Origin: CAZDHT01 sp964505325 | Lineage (GTDB): Bacteria > Planctomycetota > PUPC01 | DNA length: 13,067 nt | NCBI GenBank assembly: GCA_964505325.1 | Contig: CAZDHT010000148.1 | Span: forward strand, 1 to 13,067 | Direction of reading: 5' to 3' | Shown: piece by piece, positions 1 through 6,720 of the stretch | Position numbering within the stretch: position 1 is the stretch's first letter | Layout: each line of letters opens with the position of its first letter | Notes under the pieces: model-generated | Told to the model about the DNA's origin: nothing | Databases searched by the model: none | What the model saw: the letters and a program-made list of their open reading frames with translations, nothing else | Made by a program: the position numbers and the translations under genes

Positions 1-1349
1 ACTGGTGTTCCGACATCTCCGATGCCGGGATCAAGCACTTGATGGGCCTGCGTTCTTTGAAGGAACTCGTCGTGGACCACACGAAGGTGACCGATGCGGG
101 CAAGCGGGAACTGTGGAAGGCGATTCCGGGTCTGAAGATCGACGGCAAGGAAGCCCCGGCGGACCTGAAGGCACCGAAGCCCGACGCGAACGAGGGCGCG
201 GCGAAGGAGGCGTGGAAGAAGTTCGGCCGAGTCTTGAGGACGACCACGTTCACGAAGACACGGGCGGCCACGGTCGCCAAGGCACTGGACGACTTCGATA
301 GGAAGCACGGCGCCACCGCCTTCGCCGCCACAGTGAAGGATGACATCGCCAAGCTGCGTGAGCGGATGGCGCCGCTGCTGCCCACGCCGAAAGACATCCG
401 CTTCGACTCCAGGCTGCCGCTGACGGTGCGCTCGTTTGCGCCGGAGGGGCGGTTGACAGTGAGAGGCACGACGCCGTCGGCAGACCGCCGGGGGGTGTTG
501 ATTCCGGGAGGGGAGCTGTGGCGGGTGGGGCCGAGCGATCCAAAGACGTTCACGAACGAGCGCTTGGCCGAACTGGCGGCCGAGATCAGACGGAAATCCA
601 TCCCCGGTCTCAGCCTGTACGCGTGCGAACTGGTGACGGACGCCGGCCTCGCCCACCTGGAGGGAGTTCAGTCCCTGAGGAACCTCTACCTCCCGAAGAT
701 CACGGGCACGGGCCTGGCGCACATCCAGAGCCTAGAACGCCTGGAGTGGCTCGCAGTGGTTCAGTGCTGGGGGCTGAAGAGCGCCGACTACGCGCACCTG
801 CGCGGGCTGCGCCGGTTGAGGACGCTGGACCTGCGAGACTCGGGTGGGGTGGACGACGCGGCGCTGGCGCACCTCTCCGGGCTTGAGGACCTGGAATCCC
901 TGAACCTTCACGGTTCCAAGATCACCGGGGCCGGCCTGCGGCACCTGAGCCGCATGCAGAAGCTGCGCGACCTGAACCTCAACTACACAGGGAAGCTGGA
1001 GGACGGCAATCTGGTGCACCTCGCGGGTCTGCAGCGCCTGGAGAAGCTCCAACTCAGTTGCTCAGCGGTGACCGACGTCGGTCTGGTTCATTTGTCGCCG
1101 CTCCGCAATCTCCGCATCCTGTACTTGGGCGAGGTCAAGATAACAGACGCCGGGCTGAAGGATGTGGGCCGCATCGCCAGGCTCGAAAGTCTCCGTCTCG
1201 ACAACTGTCAGAACATCACCGACGCCGGTCTGGCGCACCTCAAGCGCCTTCGGTCGCTCAAGGCCATCAACCTGAAAGACACCAAGGTCACCGACCGCGG
1301 CGTGAAGGAGCTTCAGAAGGCGATTCCGGGGCTCAAGGTCGAACGCTGA
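1..1349 (+). CDS. Leucine-rich-repeat protein, 5' end outside the window
   Basis: The reading frame is already open at base 3 and codes LRR-like residues (CSDISDAGIKHLMGLRSL) before the first ATG at 39, so that ATG is internal and the gene starts upstream of the window. The visible part has a short LRR block (about 3-150) ending in KAIPGLKI. A charged, probably helical linker with no repeats follows (about 150-585). A second block (about 586-1346) has roughly nine 24-25-residue repeats of the type LxxLxLxxxxITDAGLxHL, again ending in KAIPGLKV just before the stop. Such TDAGL repeats are common in planctomycete proteins and generally serve protein binding; the partner is unknown. Signal peptide and full domain layout cannot be judged because the N-terminus is missing. 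Family assignment is firm; function is not known. Confidence 0.9.
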   Translation, partial: WCSDISDAGIKHLMGLRSLKELVVDHTKVTDAGKRELWKAIPGLKIDGKEAPADLKAPKPDANEGAAKEAWKKFGRVLRTTTFTKTRAATVAKALDDFDRKHGATAFAATVKDDIAKLRERMAPLLPTPKDIRFDSRLPLTVRSFAPEGRLTVRGTTPSADRRGVLIPGGELWRVGPSDPKTFTNERLAELAAEIRRKSIPGLSLYACELVTDAGLAHLEGVQSLRNLYLPKITGTGLAHIQSLERLEWLAVVQCWGLKSADYAHLRGLRRLRTLDLRDSGGVDDAALAHLSGLEDLESLNLHGSKITGAGLRHLSRMQKLRDLNLNYTGKLEDGNLVHLAGLQRLEKLQLSCSAVTDVGLVHLSPLRNLRILYLGEVKITDAGLKDVGRIARLESLRLDNCQNITDAGLAHLKRLRSLKAINLKDTKVTDRGVKELQKAIPGLKVER

Positions 1350-1364
1350 ACCAGAGCGCAGTTC

Positions 1365-1386
1365 GGGCAGGCAAGAATGCCTGCCC
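1365..1386. repeat. REP-like perfect hairpin (9-bp stem, 4-nt loop)
   Basis: GGGCAGGCA (1365-1373), loop AGAA, then TGCCTGCCC (1378-1386) form a perfect inverted repeat, starting 15 bases after the LRR gene's stop. It could act as a terminator, but no T-run follows. GCAGGC/GCCTGC palindromes of this kind are, from memory, recurrent intergenic elements in planctomycete-like genomes. Confidence 0.7.
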
Positions 1387-1411
1387 CACCGGAGGCCGGC
1401 GGCGCCGAACG

Positions 1412-1440
1412 TTGACATCACCCCAGGCCGCTGCTATAAT
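1412..1440 (+). promoter_or_regulatory. Consensus sigma-70-type promoter of the rnf-scpB operon
   Basis: TTGACA (1412-1417) and TATAAT (1435-1440) are separated by exactly 17 bp, a perfect match to the housekeeping consensus. The predicted transcript start is near 1447, giving a leader of about 43 bases before the rnfC ATG at 1490. It is the only strong promoter seen ahead of the operon. Confidence 0.85.
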
Positions 1441-1489
1441 TCGCCGCCGTACCAAGTCCACAAGCCACGGAGATCGGACCGCACTGTTG

Positions 1490-2884
1490 ATGCTCAAGAC
1501 ATTCAGGGGCGGCGTCCACCCGCCCGAGCGCAAAGAGCTGGCCAAGGACAAGCCCATCGAGCGCTTCCCGGCCCCGGCGGAACTCGTGCTGTATCTCTCC
1601 CAACACATCGGCGCCCCCGCCCGGGCCGTGGTCGAGAAGGGCGACAGCGTCAAGAAGGGCCAGGTTGTCGCCGAAGCGGGCGGCTTTGTATCCGCGGCCA
1701 TACACTCGCCGGTGTCCGGCACGGTCAAGGCGATCGAGCCGCGGCCGCATCCGCTCGGGCGGCCGGTGCCGGCGGTCATTGTCGAGAACGACGGCGCTGA
1801 CGAGTGGCTCGAGAGCATCGAGACGGTGGAAAGCGCCGAGGGGATCGGCGCTCCCGAAGGCGGCGAAGGCGTCAAGAAAACGGTGCCCGTCAACCGCGAG
1901 CGGGATTTCTCCGGGATGTCCGCCGCCGACATCCGCAACGAGATCCGGGACGCCGGGGTCGTCGGGCTCGGCGGCGCCACGTTTCCCACCCACGTCAAGC
2001 TTAGCCCGATGGAGGGCAAGCCGATCACCGACGTGGTGATCAACTGCGCCGAGTGCGAGCCGTATCTGACGTGCGACTACCGCCAGATGCTCGAGCAGAC
2101 CGACGAGATCGTCGCCGGGCTGCGGATGCTGATGAAGGCGGTCGACGCGCCGAACGGATGGATCGCCGTTGAAGACAACAAGCCCGACGCGTTCGAGAAG
2201 CTGCGCGCGGCCAGCGCGGACGACGCGAACATCCGGACCGAGATGCTCAAGGTGAAGTACCCGCAGGGCGCGGAGCATCAGATCACCGCCGCGCTGCTGG
2301 GCCGGGAGATTCCGTCCGGCGGCCTGCCCATCGACATCGGCGTGATCTGTCAGAACACCGGGACCACCGTCGCCGTGTACGAGGCGGTCCGGATGAACAA
2401 GCCGCTGATCGAGCGCGTCCTCACCGTGACAGGGGAGGGGGTCGAGAGCCCCGGCAACTACCTGGTGCCGCTGGGCACGCCGGTCGCCGCGGTGCTGGAC
2501 AGGGCGGGCCTGAGGGGCAGCGCGAACAAGCTGATTATCGGCGGGCCGATGATGGGGCTCGCCCAGTACACGGCGGACGTCGCCGTGACGAAGGGCACGT
2601 CGGGCATCCTGGCGTTGACTGATGCGCGGGCCTACGAGTCGGCGGCGTGCATCCGGTGCGGCCGGTGCGTCGAGGTCTGCCCGTGGCACCTGGTGCCGTC
2701 GTACCTGAGCATCATCTGCGAGGCGAAGGACATCGACGCGATCAAGGCGAGCGACATCATGGACTGCAAGGAATGCGGCTGCTGCACCTACGTCTGTCCG
2801 TCGCGGCGGCCTATCGTGCACCTGATCAAGTACGGCAAGGCCGAGCTGGCCAGGCTGCGTGCGGAGGAGAAGGCGAAGAGCTAG
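1490..2884 (+). CDS. rnfC: RnfC, NADH-binding and iron-sulfur subunit of the Rnf complex
   Basis: Predicted peripheral subunit (464 aa) of the Rnf complex, which couples electron transfer between reduced ferredoxin and NAD+ to Na+ or H+ transport across the membrane. The ATG at 1490 gives the typical RnfC N-terminus (MLKTFRGGVHPPERKE); the open frame continues upstream but that part is not RnfC-like. After a biotinyl-like N-terminal domain comes the nucleotide/FMN-binding motif GLGGATFP (residues 159-166). An SLBB-like region follows. Two ferredoxin-type [4Fe-4S] motifs are complete: Cys387/390/393/397 and Cys426/429/432/436. A GGAG at 1469-1472 is rather far from the ATG, so the ribosome site is weak. 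First gene of the operon, followed by rnfD after 6 bases. NqrA is excluded because it lacks the Cys motifs. Confidence 0.96.
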   Translation: MLKTFRGGVHPPERKELAKDKPIERFPAPAELVLYLSQHIGAPARAVVEKGDSVKKGQVVAEAGGFVSAAIHSPVSGTVKAIEPRPHPLGRPVPAVIVENDGADEWLESIETVESAEGIGAPEGGEGVKKTVPVNRERDFSGMSAADIRNEIRDAGVVGLGGATFPTHVKLSPMEGKPITDVVINCAECEPYLTCDYRQMLEQTDEIVAGLRMLMKAVDAPNGWIAVEDNKPDAFEKLRAASADDANIRTEMLKVKYPQGAEHQITAALLGREIPSGGLPIDIGVICQNTGTTVAVYEAVRMNKPLIERVLTVTGEGVESPGNYLVPLGTPVAAVLDRAGLRGSANKLIIGGPMMGLAQYTADVAVTKGTSGILALTDARAYESAACIRCGRCVEVCPWHLVPSYLSIICEAKDIDAIKASDIMDCKECGCCTYVCPSRRPIVHLIKYGKAELARLRAEEKAKS

Positions 2885-2913
2885 CCACAGATGGACGCAG
2901 ATGAACGCAGATT
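2885..2913. repeat. Dispersed CACAGATGGACGCAGATGAACGCAGAT-type repeat at the rnfD start
   Basis: The segment contains the near-duplicate units GGACGCAGAT and GAACGCAGAT after CCACA. From memory this sequence recurs in unrelated intergenic positions of many environmental bacterial genomes; its reverse strand produces the familiar spurious peptide SAFICVHLWL, visible here too. In this window it fills the rnfC-rnfD gap and supplies the rnfD start codon (2891) and the first seven codons. Confidence 0.6.
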
Positions 2914-4147
2914 CCTGACGACGGCTTCGCCGCACATCCGCACCCGGGACGACATTCCGCGCGTGATGTGGACGGTGGTGGTGGCGCTGCTGCCGGCTCT
3001 GTTCGCCGGCTGCTACTTCGGTGGCCTGGCAGCGATCAAGACCATCCTCATCGCCGTGGTCGGCGCCGTCGCGGCCGAGGCGGTCATTCAGAAGCTGGCC
3101 CGCAAGGCGGTGACCGTGTCCGACGGGAGCGCCGTCGTGACGGGCCTGCTGGTGGCGTTTGTCATCCCCTCCAACGCGCCGTGGTTCGTGCCGTTGGTCG
3201 GGTCGGTGTTCGCGATCTCGATTGTCAAGCAGGCCTTTGGCGGGCTCGGCTGCAACATCTGGAACCCGGCGCTCGCCGGCCGCGCGTTCCTGGTGGCGTG
3301 CTTTGCGGGCCTGATGACGGGCGGCTGGCAGGGCATACCGGCGCAGCCGGATGCGAAGCCGCCGCTGAGGGCCAGGCCGGCCAACTGGGTCGAAATCACC
3401 AAGGGCCAGCGGGTCGCGGCCGCCGAATATTCGCGGATCGACGCGATGACCGGCGCGTCGGCACTCTCCGCCCGCAAGGACTACTTGCGAGATCTCAACA
3501 GTACAGCCGCCGATGTCGCGAAGCGCAAAGAGTCCGTCGCTACCCCCGAAGGGAACTACAATCTCGGCAAGCTGGCAAAGAGCGAAACGCAACAACTGGG
3601 CGAGCGGCTCGGCAGGTCCCCGCGCGAAACGCTCCGCAAGACTCAACAGCTCAACGACACGTCGCTGCTCGACATGCTGCTCGGCGCGCAGGTCGGCTGT
3701 GTGGGCGAGACGAGCGCGCTGGCGCTCATCGTCGGCGGCATCATCCTGCTTGCCACGGGCACCATCCGCTGGTCCATTCCGGTGTCTTTCATCGGCACCG
3801 TTGCGCTGTTCGGCTGGCTGCTGCCGGTGGGCGCATGGGCCTACGATGCCGAGACCGAAGTCCTGCGTCACGGCTGGGTGTGGTGCGGCGGGCAGCCACT
3901 GTTCCAGATCCTCGCGGGCGGCGTGATGCTCGGGGCGATCTTCATGGCCACCGACATGGTGACCAGCCCGCTGTCGCGGACGGGCAAGCTCATCTTCGGT
4001 TTCGGCTGCGGCCTGCTCACGGTGATCATCCGCAAATACGGCGGCTATCCCGAGGGCGTGTGCTACGCGATCCTGCTGATGAACACCGCGGTCCCGCTGA
4101 TCGACGCGTTCACGAAGCCGCGAGTGTACGGGAAGACGAAGCGATGA
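2891..4147 (+). CDS. rnfD: RnfD, membrane FMN subunit of the Rnf complex, with long insert
   Basis: Integral membrane subunit (418 aa) of the Rnf pump. SPHIRTRDDIPRVMW (residues 13-27) is the characteristic N-terminus, followed by membrane segments near 27-44, 47-66, 80-115, 131-145, 276-293, 295-316, 337-357, 367-381 and 390-407. The flavinylation motif reads DAMTGAS (184-190). The acceptor position, Thr in most RnfD/NqrB proteins, is Ser190 here. Residues about 191-258 form a charged hydrophilic insert before the conserved GCVGETSALALIVGG, which makes the protein longer than typical RnfD (roughly 310-350 aa). The ATG at 2891 lies in a dispersed repeat but places SPHI where family members have it. 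The stop overlaps the rnfG start (ATGA). Confidence 0.95.
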   Translation: MDADERRFLTTASPHIRTRDDIPRVMWTVVVALLPALFAGCYFGGLAAIKTILIAVVGAVAAEAVIQKLARKAVTVSDGSAVVTGLLVAFVIPSNAPWFVPLVGSVFAISIVKQAFGGLGCNIWNPALAGRAFLVACFAGLMTGGWQGIPAQPDAKPPLRARPANWVEITKGQRVAAAEYSRIDAMTGASALSARKDYLRDLNSTAADVAKRKESVATPEGNYNLGKLAKSETQQLGERLGRSPRETLRKTQQLNDTSLLDMLLGAQVGCVGETSALALIVGGIILLATGTIRWSIPVSFIGTVALFGWLLPVGAWAYDAETEVLRHGWVWCGGQPLFQILAGGVMLGAIFMATDMVTSPLSRTGKLIFGFGCGLLTVIIRKYGGYPEGVCYAILLMNTAVPLIDAFTKPRVYGKTKR

Positions 4148-4812
4148 ACGAACGCCTGAAATACCCGCTCGTGATCACCCTCATCTGCCTGGTCGCCGCG
4201 ACGGGGTTGGCACTCACCTACGCGGTGACCAAGGACCGAATCGCGACGGCCGAGAAGAGCGAGTTGGTCGAAGCCCTGGAAATCGTCCTCCCAAAGGAGA
4301 AGAAGTCCGTCGAGGAGCGCCCCCTTAAGGGCGTCACTTCGGCGCAGCCCGCGGACGAGGAAAAGCTCTACATCGCCCGCGAGAAGAGGGACAAGACCGG
4401 CCGGGTTCTCGGCTATGCGGCCATCGGAACCGCTCAGGGCTACTCCAGCAAGATCCACTTGATGGTCGGCGTCGAGCCCGACGTGGAGACCGTGCGGATC
4501 ATCGCCATCCGCATTCTCAAACAGCAGGAGACGCCCGGCCTGGGCGAGCGGACCAAAGAGGTGCCCGCCACCAAGTCGATCTGGAAGGCGATCGACGACG
4601 CTTTGCGCGGAGGCGGGGGCGGCGAGAAGAGCGAGGCCCCGTTCCAGAAGCAGTTCCGCGGCAAGACCATCGACAAGCTGGTGCTGGTCAAAGAGCAGAA
4701 TTCGAAAGCGAACATCTCTCAGATCACCGGCGCCACGATCACCTCGAGAGCGGTGGTGGCCGCGGTCAAGCAGGCCGTCGAGATCATCAAGGCCAACGTA
4801 TCCGACAGGTAG
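4144..4812 (+). CDS. rnfG: RnfG, covalent-FMN subunit of the Rnf complex
   Basis: Predicted 222-aa membrane-anchored flavoprotein of the Rnf complex. It has one N-terminal transmembrane helix (about residues 8-27, YPLVITLICLVAATGLALTY) and a mostly extracytoplasmic domain. The conserved ETPGLGER motif lies in the middle. The flavinylation motif ITGATITS has Thr198 as the expected phosphoester-linked FMN acceptor. Its ATG at 4144 overlaps the rnfD stop by 4 bases, indicating translational coupling. A Gly-rich stretch (RGGGGGEKSE) interrupts the second half. It is followed one base later by scpB rather than by rnfE, rnfA and rnfB as in classical rnf operons. Confidence 0.94.
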   Translation: MNERLKYPLVITLICLVAATGLALTYAVTKDRIATAEKSELVEALEIVLPKEKKSVEERPLKGVTSAQPADEEKLYIAREKRDKTGRVLGYAAIGTAQGYSSKIHLMVGVEPDVETVRIIAIRILKQQETPGLGERTKEVPATKSIWKAIDDALRGGGGGEKSEAPFQKQFRGKTIDKLVLVKEQNSKANISQITGATITSRAVVAAVKQAVEIIKANVSDR

Positions 4813-4813
4813 C

Positions 4814-5485
4814 ATGACTGACGACGAGACCAAACCCGACGGCGAGCAGCAGGTGCCCGAGGCGGAGCCGTCCGCGTCGCCCGAGGCCGGCGAGGCCGTC
4901 CAGCCCGAGGCTGAGGACGCGAAGCCCAAGAAGCCGGCCAAGGAGCTCCCGCCGGAAGCGCTGGCCTTGTGCAAGTCGGCCGTCGAGGCGATGCTGTTCA
5001 GCTCGCCGGAACCGATCACCTCGCGCAAGCTTGCCGAAGCGCTCAGCGACACCGGCATCGACGCGCGGGGCGTCCGCAAGCTCGTGCGCGCGCTGGCGGA
5101 CGAATACGAGCAGTCCCGCCGCGGGTTCACCATCGAGGAGATCGCCGGCGGGTTCCAGATGCTGACCCGGCTGGACTACGCGGAGTACGTCGCCGCCGTG
5201 CAGGCCGGAGGAGGGGGCGGCCGGCTCTCTCAGGCGGCGCTCGAAACCCTCGCCGTGGTCGCGTACAGGCAGCCGGTCACGCGCGCCGACGTCGAGGCGA
5301 TCCGCGGGGTACAGGCCGGCCCGCTCTTGCGCTCGCTCTTACACAAGGGCCTCGTCAAAATCGCCGGCCGGGCGGAAGTGCTGGGACGGCCGCTCCTCTA
5401 CGGTACCACCCGGCGATTCCTCAAGCACTTCGGCCTGAAGTCGCTCACCGAACTTCCCAAAGTCGATGAACTCCCCAAGCCGTAG
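4814..5485 (+). CDS. scpB: ScpB, segregation and condensation protein B
   Basis: Predicted 223-aa winged-helix protein that binds ScpA and SMC in the bacterial condensin complex and acts in chromosome compaction and segregation. Residues 1-45 are an acidic, Pro/Glu/Ala-rich extension of low complexity. The two winged-helix domains follow, with the family signatures LSQAALETLAVVAYRQPVTR (138-157), EAIRGV (161-166) and LGRPLLYGTTRRFLKHFGL (190-208). The ATG is one base after the rnfG stop, with a short AGG ahead, so it is probably translationally coupled. The functional link to Rnf is not obvious and scpA is not in the window. Last plus-strand gene; the next gene is convergent. Confidence 0.95.
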   Translation: MTDDETKPDGEQQVPEAEPSASPEAGEAVQPEAEDAKPKKPAKELPPEALALCKSAVEAMLFSSPEPITSRKLAEALSDTGIDARGVRKLVRALADEYEQSRRGFTIEEIAGGFQMLTRLDYAEYVAAVQAGGGGGRLSQAALETLAVVAYRQPVTRADVEAIRGVQAGPLLRSLLHKGLVKIAGRAEVLGRPLLYGTTRRFLKHFGLKSLTELPKVDELPKP

Positions 5486-5579
5486 CACGGTCGAGCGGCG
5501 CGTGGCTGGGCCCGGCGGGGCGTCGCACACTTCCCGCACAGTCGATCTTGCGCAGAGGCAGTGTCGGAAGTCCTGGTTG

Positions 5580-5609
5580 GCACCTGTGGGTGCGCGGCGG
5601 CCCCGCCGC
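5580..5609. terminator. Two adjacent hairpins between convergent genes
   Basis: GCACC-TGTG-GGTGC (5580-5593) is followed directly by GCGGCG-GCCC-type pairing (5594-5609). They lie about 95 bases past the scpB stop and 25 bases past the stop of the opposing small membrane gene, a suitable place for a bidirectional terminator. No T-run follows, so intrinsic termination is uncertain. Confidence 0.35.
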
Positions 5610-5633
5610 TTCACGCCGCCTTGCTGTGATGGG

Positions 5634-5879
5634 TCATCGGTTTGCACGTCGCTTGACGGCGTACCACTTCGTCCACGGCAGGACCCCGGCCACGCCGAAC
5701 AGCAGAAACAGCGCCCCGTAGAACCCGGTGGTCAACCTCACGATGAACAGGATCTTGGGGTCCGCGTAGAAGCCGGCTGTCACGCATGTCGCCAGCAGCA
5801 CCACCCCGATGATGAGGGCCGCTCGCGGCAGCGTGATGTTTACAATAACCCGATCCTTCTTCTGCGATTGGTCAGACAT
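5634..5879 (-). CDS. Small membrane protein of unknown function
   Basis: An 81-aa protein starting MSDQSQKKDRVIVNITLP with two predicted membrane helices (about residues 19-37, AALIIGVVLLATCVTAGFY, and 49-66, TGFYGALFLLFGVAGVLPW) and a basic C-terminus (KRRANR). The ATG at 5879 is preferred over an in-frame GTG six bases upstream because GGAGGGAG (5887-5894, minus strand) is then 7-10 bases away. The coding frame, ribosome site and an upstream promoter-like pair support a real gene. No known family is recognised. It stands alone, convergent to scpB, so context gives no hint of its job. Confidence 0.7.
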   Translation of the reverse strand: MSDQSQKKDRVIVNITLPRAALIIGVVLLATCVTAGFYADPKILFIVRLTTGFYGALFLLFGVAGVLPWTKWYAVKRRANR

Positions 5880-5976
5880 CGGCACACTCCCTCCAAGAGT
5901 TCAGTCGCACACCCTGTCCCGCCGCTCGATGGTCGCCAGCCTTGCCTCGGTGGCTTGGGACACGGCCTCCACAACC

Positions 5977-6005
5977 AGTATATTCCGACCGACCGCCGTC
6001 GGCAA
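5977..6005 (-). promoter_or_regulatory. Possible promoter of the small membrane protein gene
   Basis: On the minus strand TTGCCG (6000-6005) and TATACT (5977-5982) are 17 bp apart, matching the consensus at 4/6 and 5/6 positions. The predicted start near 5970 leaves a leader of about 90 bases before the ATG at 5879. Confidence 0.45.
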
Positions 6006-6046
6006 GCTCTATTTCGGCTTCCCGCCGCCGAGACCCTCGGCCCGCC

Positions 6047-6133
6047 TCACTCCCGCCTCGCGCACTTCCGCTCCAGGTTATGCCGCGCGAAGCGGGTGTC
6101 GACGGGCAGGCCGTCGGGGCCGATCACCAGCGT
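6047..6133 (-). pseudogene. Remnant of a second phosphofructokinase C-terminus
   Basis: Read on the minus strand, this stretch codes LVIGPDGLPVDTRFARHN then LERKCARRE and a TGA stop at 6047-6049. It aligns without gaps to the last residues of the intact enzyme downstream (AIQIGDDGLPVYTRFARHN, LAAKCAKRVG). Over 65 bases the DNA is about 85% identical, and the core 6081-6116 matches 6758-6793 with one mismatch in 36. No further phosphofructokinase sequence precedes it; instead the DUF2283 gene runs into it and ends at 6133. It is either the stump of a tandem paralogue largely replaced by the toxin-like pair, or a duplicated insertion target. It has no start codon of its own and is not expected to be expressed as a protein. 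Confidence 0.8.
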
Positions 6134-6363
6134 CAAGGCCGGTCGCTGACATGAAGGACGGTCAGCCCGATCACTTCGTCGCCCTCATATCGCACGATTA
6201 CGTCCTCGTCGGTCAGTTCGCTGTCGGTGGCGTGGCTCGGCTTCTTGAAGTTGATGTAGAGCACGTCCGCCTCGGCGTCGTAGGACGACCAGAGGTATCC
6301 GTGAGGCGCGTTCTTCACCGCGGGCACGAGCTTGAGGTAGTCTTCGACTTCTATCACGGCCAT
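6133..6363 (-). CDS. DUF2283-family protein, likely antitoxin-type partner
   Basis: A 76-aa acidic protein, MAVIEVEDYLKLVPAV onward, with the typical DUF2283 core: SSYDAEADVLYINF (residues 26-39), then SELTDEDVIVRYEGDEVIGLTVLHVS. DUF2283 proteins are short, often found next to small toxin-like or DUF4258 proteins, and are suspected antitoxin or accessory partners; the molecular role is not established. The ATG at 6363 is well supported by GGAGGG (6371-6376) at 7 bases. It overlaps the upstream toxin-like gene by 10 bases, so the two are translationally coupled. Its stop lies at the junction with the phosphofructokinase remnant. Confidence 0.85.
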   Translation of the reverse strand: MAVIEVEDYLKLVPAVKNAPHGYLWSSYDAEADVLYINFKKPSHATDSELTDEDVIVRYEGDEVIGLTVLHVSDRP

Positions 6364-6560
6364 ATTTGTTCCCTCCGGCGCAACGGCGCAAGACGCCTCG
6401 TAAGGAATGCGGTGATGATGAAACCGTCGGTCTCCAGTTCGCGGTACACGACGACGAGGTGCTTGCCGCCGGTTTGCTGGCGCGCCGCCAACAGTTCGCG
6501 CGCTTTTCCGGCGACGACCCACTCGGGGGCCTCGACAACTTCCAGGATTTCCAGGCGCAT
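6354..6560 (-). CDS. Small RelE/barnase-like toxin candidate, start disrupted
   Basis: From the ATG at 6560 this gives 68 aa (MRLEILEVVEAPEWVV, then GKHLVVVYRELETDGFIITAFLTRR). The pattern GKxLxVVYRExxxDGFIITAFLTRR resembles small nucleases of the phage-barnase/EndoU/colicin/RelE-like (PBECR) or DUF4258 kind; the exact family is tentative. The open frame continues upstream to the TGA at 6648-6650 and codes EWVPIRLTDERWVHITDEHAELAG, which looks like the family's conserved N-terminus. No ATG, GTG or TTG exists in that stretch. An ATG at 6655, placed just after a promoter-like extended -10, is in another frame (MTETARSRNGFRSV, then stop). A lost base near 6640-6650 would join the two. The gene may therefore be frameshifted, or translated only from 6560. 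It overlaps the DUF2283 gene by 10 bases. Confidence 0.6.
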   Translation of the reverse strand: MRLEILEVVEAPEWVVAGKARELLAARQQTGGKHLVVVYRELETDGFIITAFLTRRLAPLRRREQIWP

Positions 6561-6665
6561 CCCCGCCAGTTCCGCGTGCTCGTCCGTGATGTGTACCCAG
6601 CGTTCGTCCGTCAGACGGATCGGAACCCATTCCTGGATCGTGCTGTCTCAGTCATACAACGGTTG

Positions 6666-6674
6666 ATTCTATCA
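6666..6674 (-). promoter_or_regulatory. Extended -10 element ahead of the toxin-like pair
   Basis: The minus strand reads TGATAGAAT, an extended -10 (TGnTAxAAT). The expected transcript start near 6659 is only a few bases from the ATG at 6655, which would make the message nearly leaderless. The -35 region is poor. Confidence 0.4.
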
Positions 6675-6720
6675 CATTCACCCGGTCAACGCACGTCCCG
6701 AGGTGCGCTTTGCCCGCTTC

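Noticed and set aside
1418..3871. Very long minus-strand open frame (817 codons) opposite rnfC and rnfD
   Set aside because: It is Arg/Ala/Asp/His-rich antisense sequence with no domain, opposite firmly identified genes, and crosses the promoter region; a usual by-product of high GC.
5466..6149. Plus-strand frame after scpB
   Set aside because: It covers the hairpins, the reverse of the small membrane gene and the pfp remnant, without any protein-like pattern.
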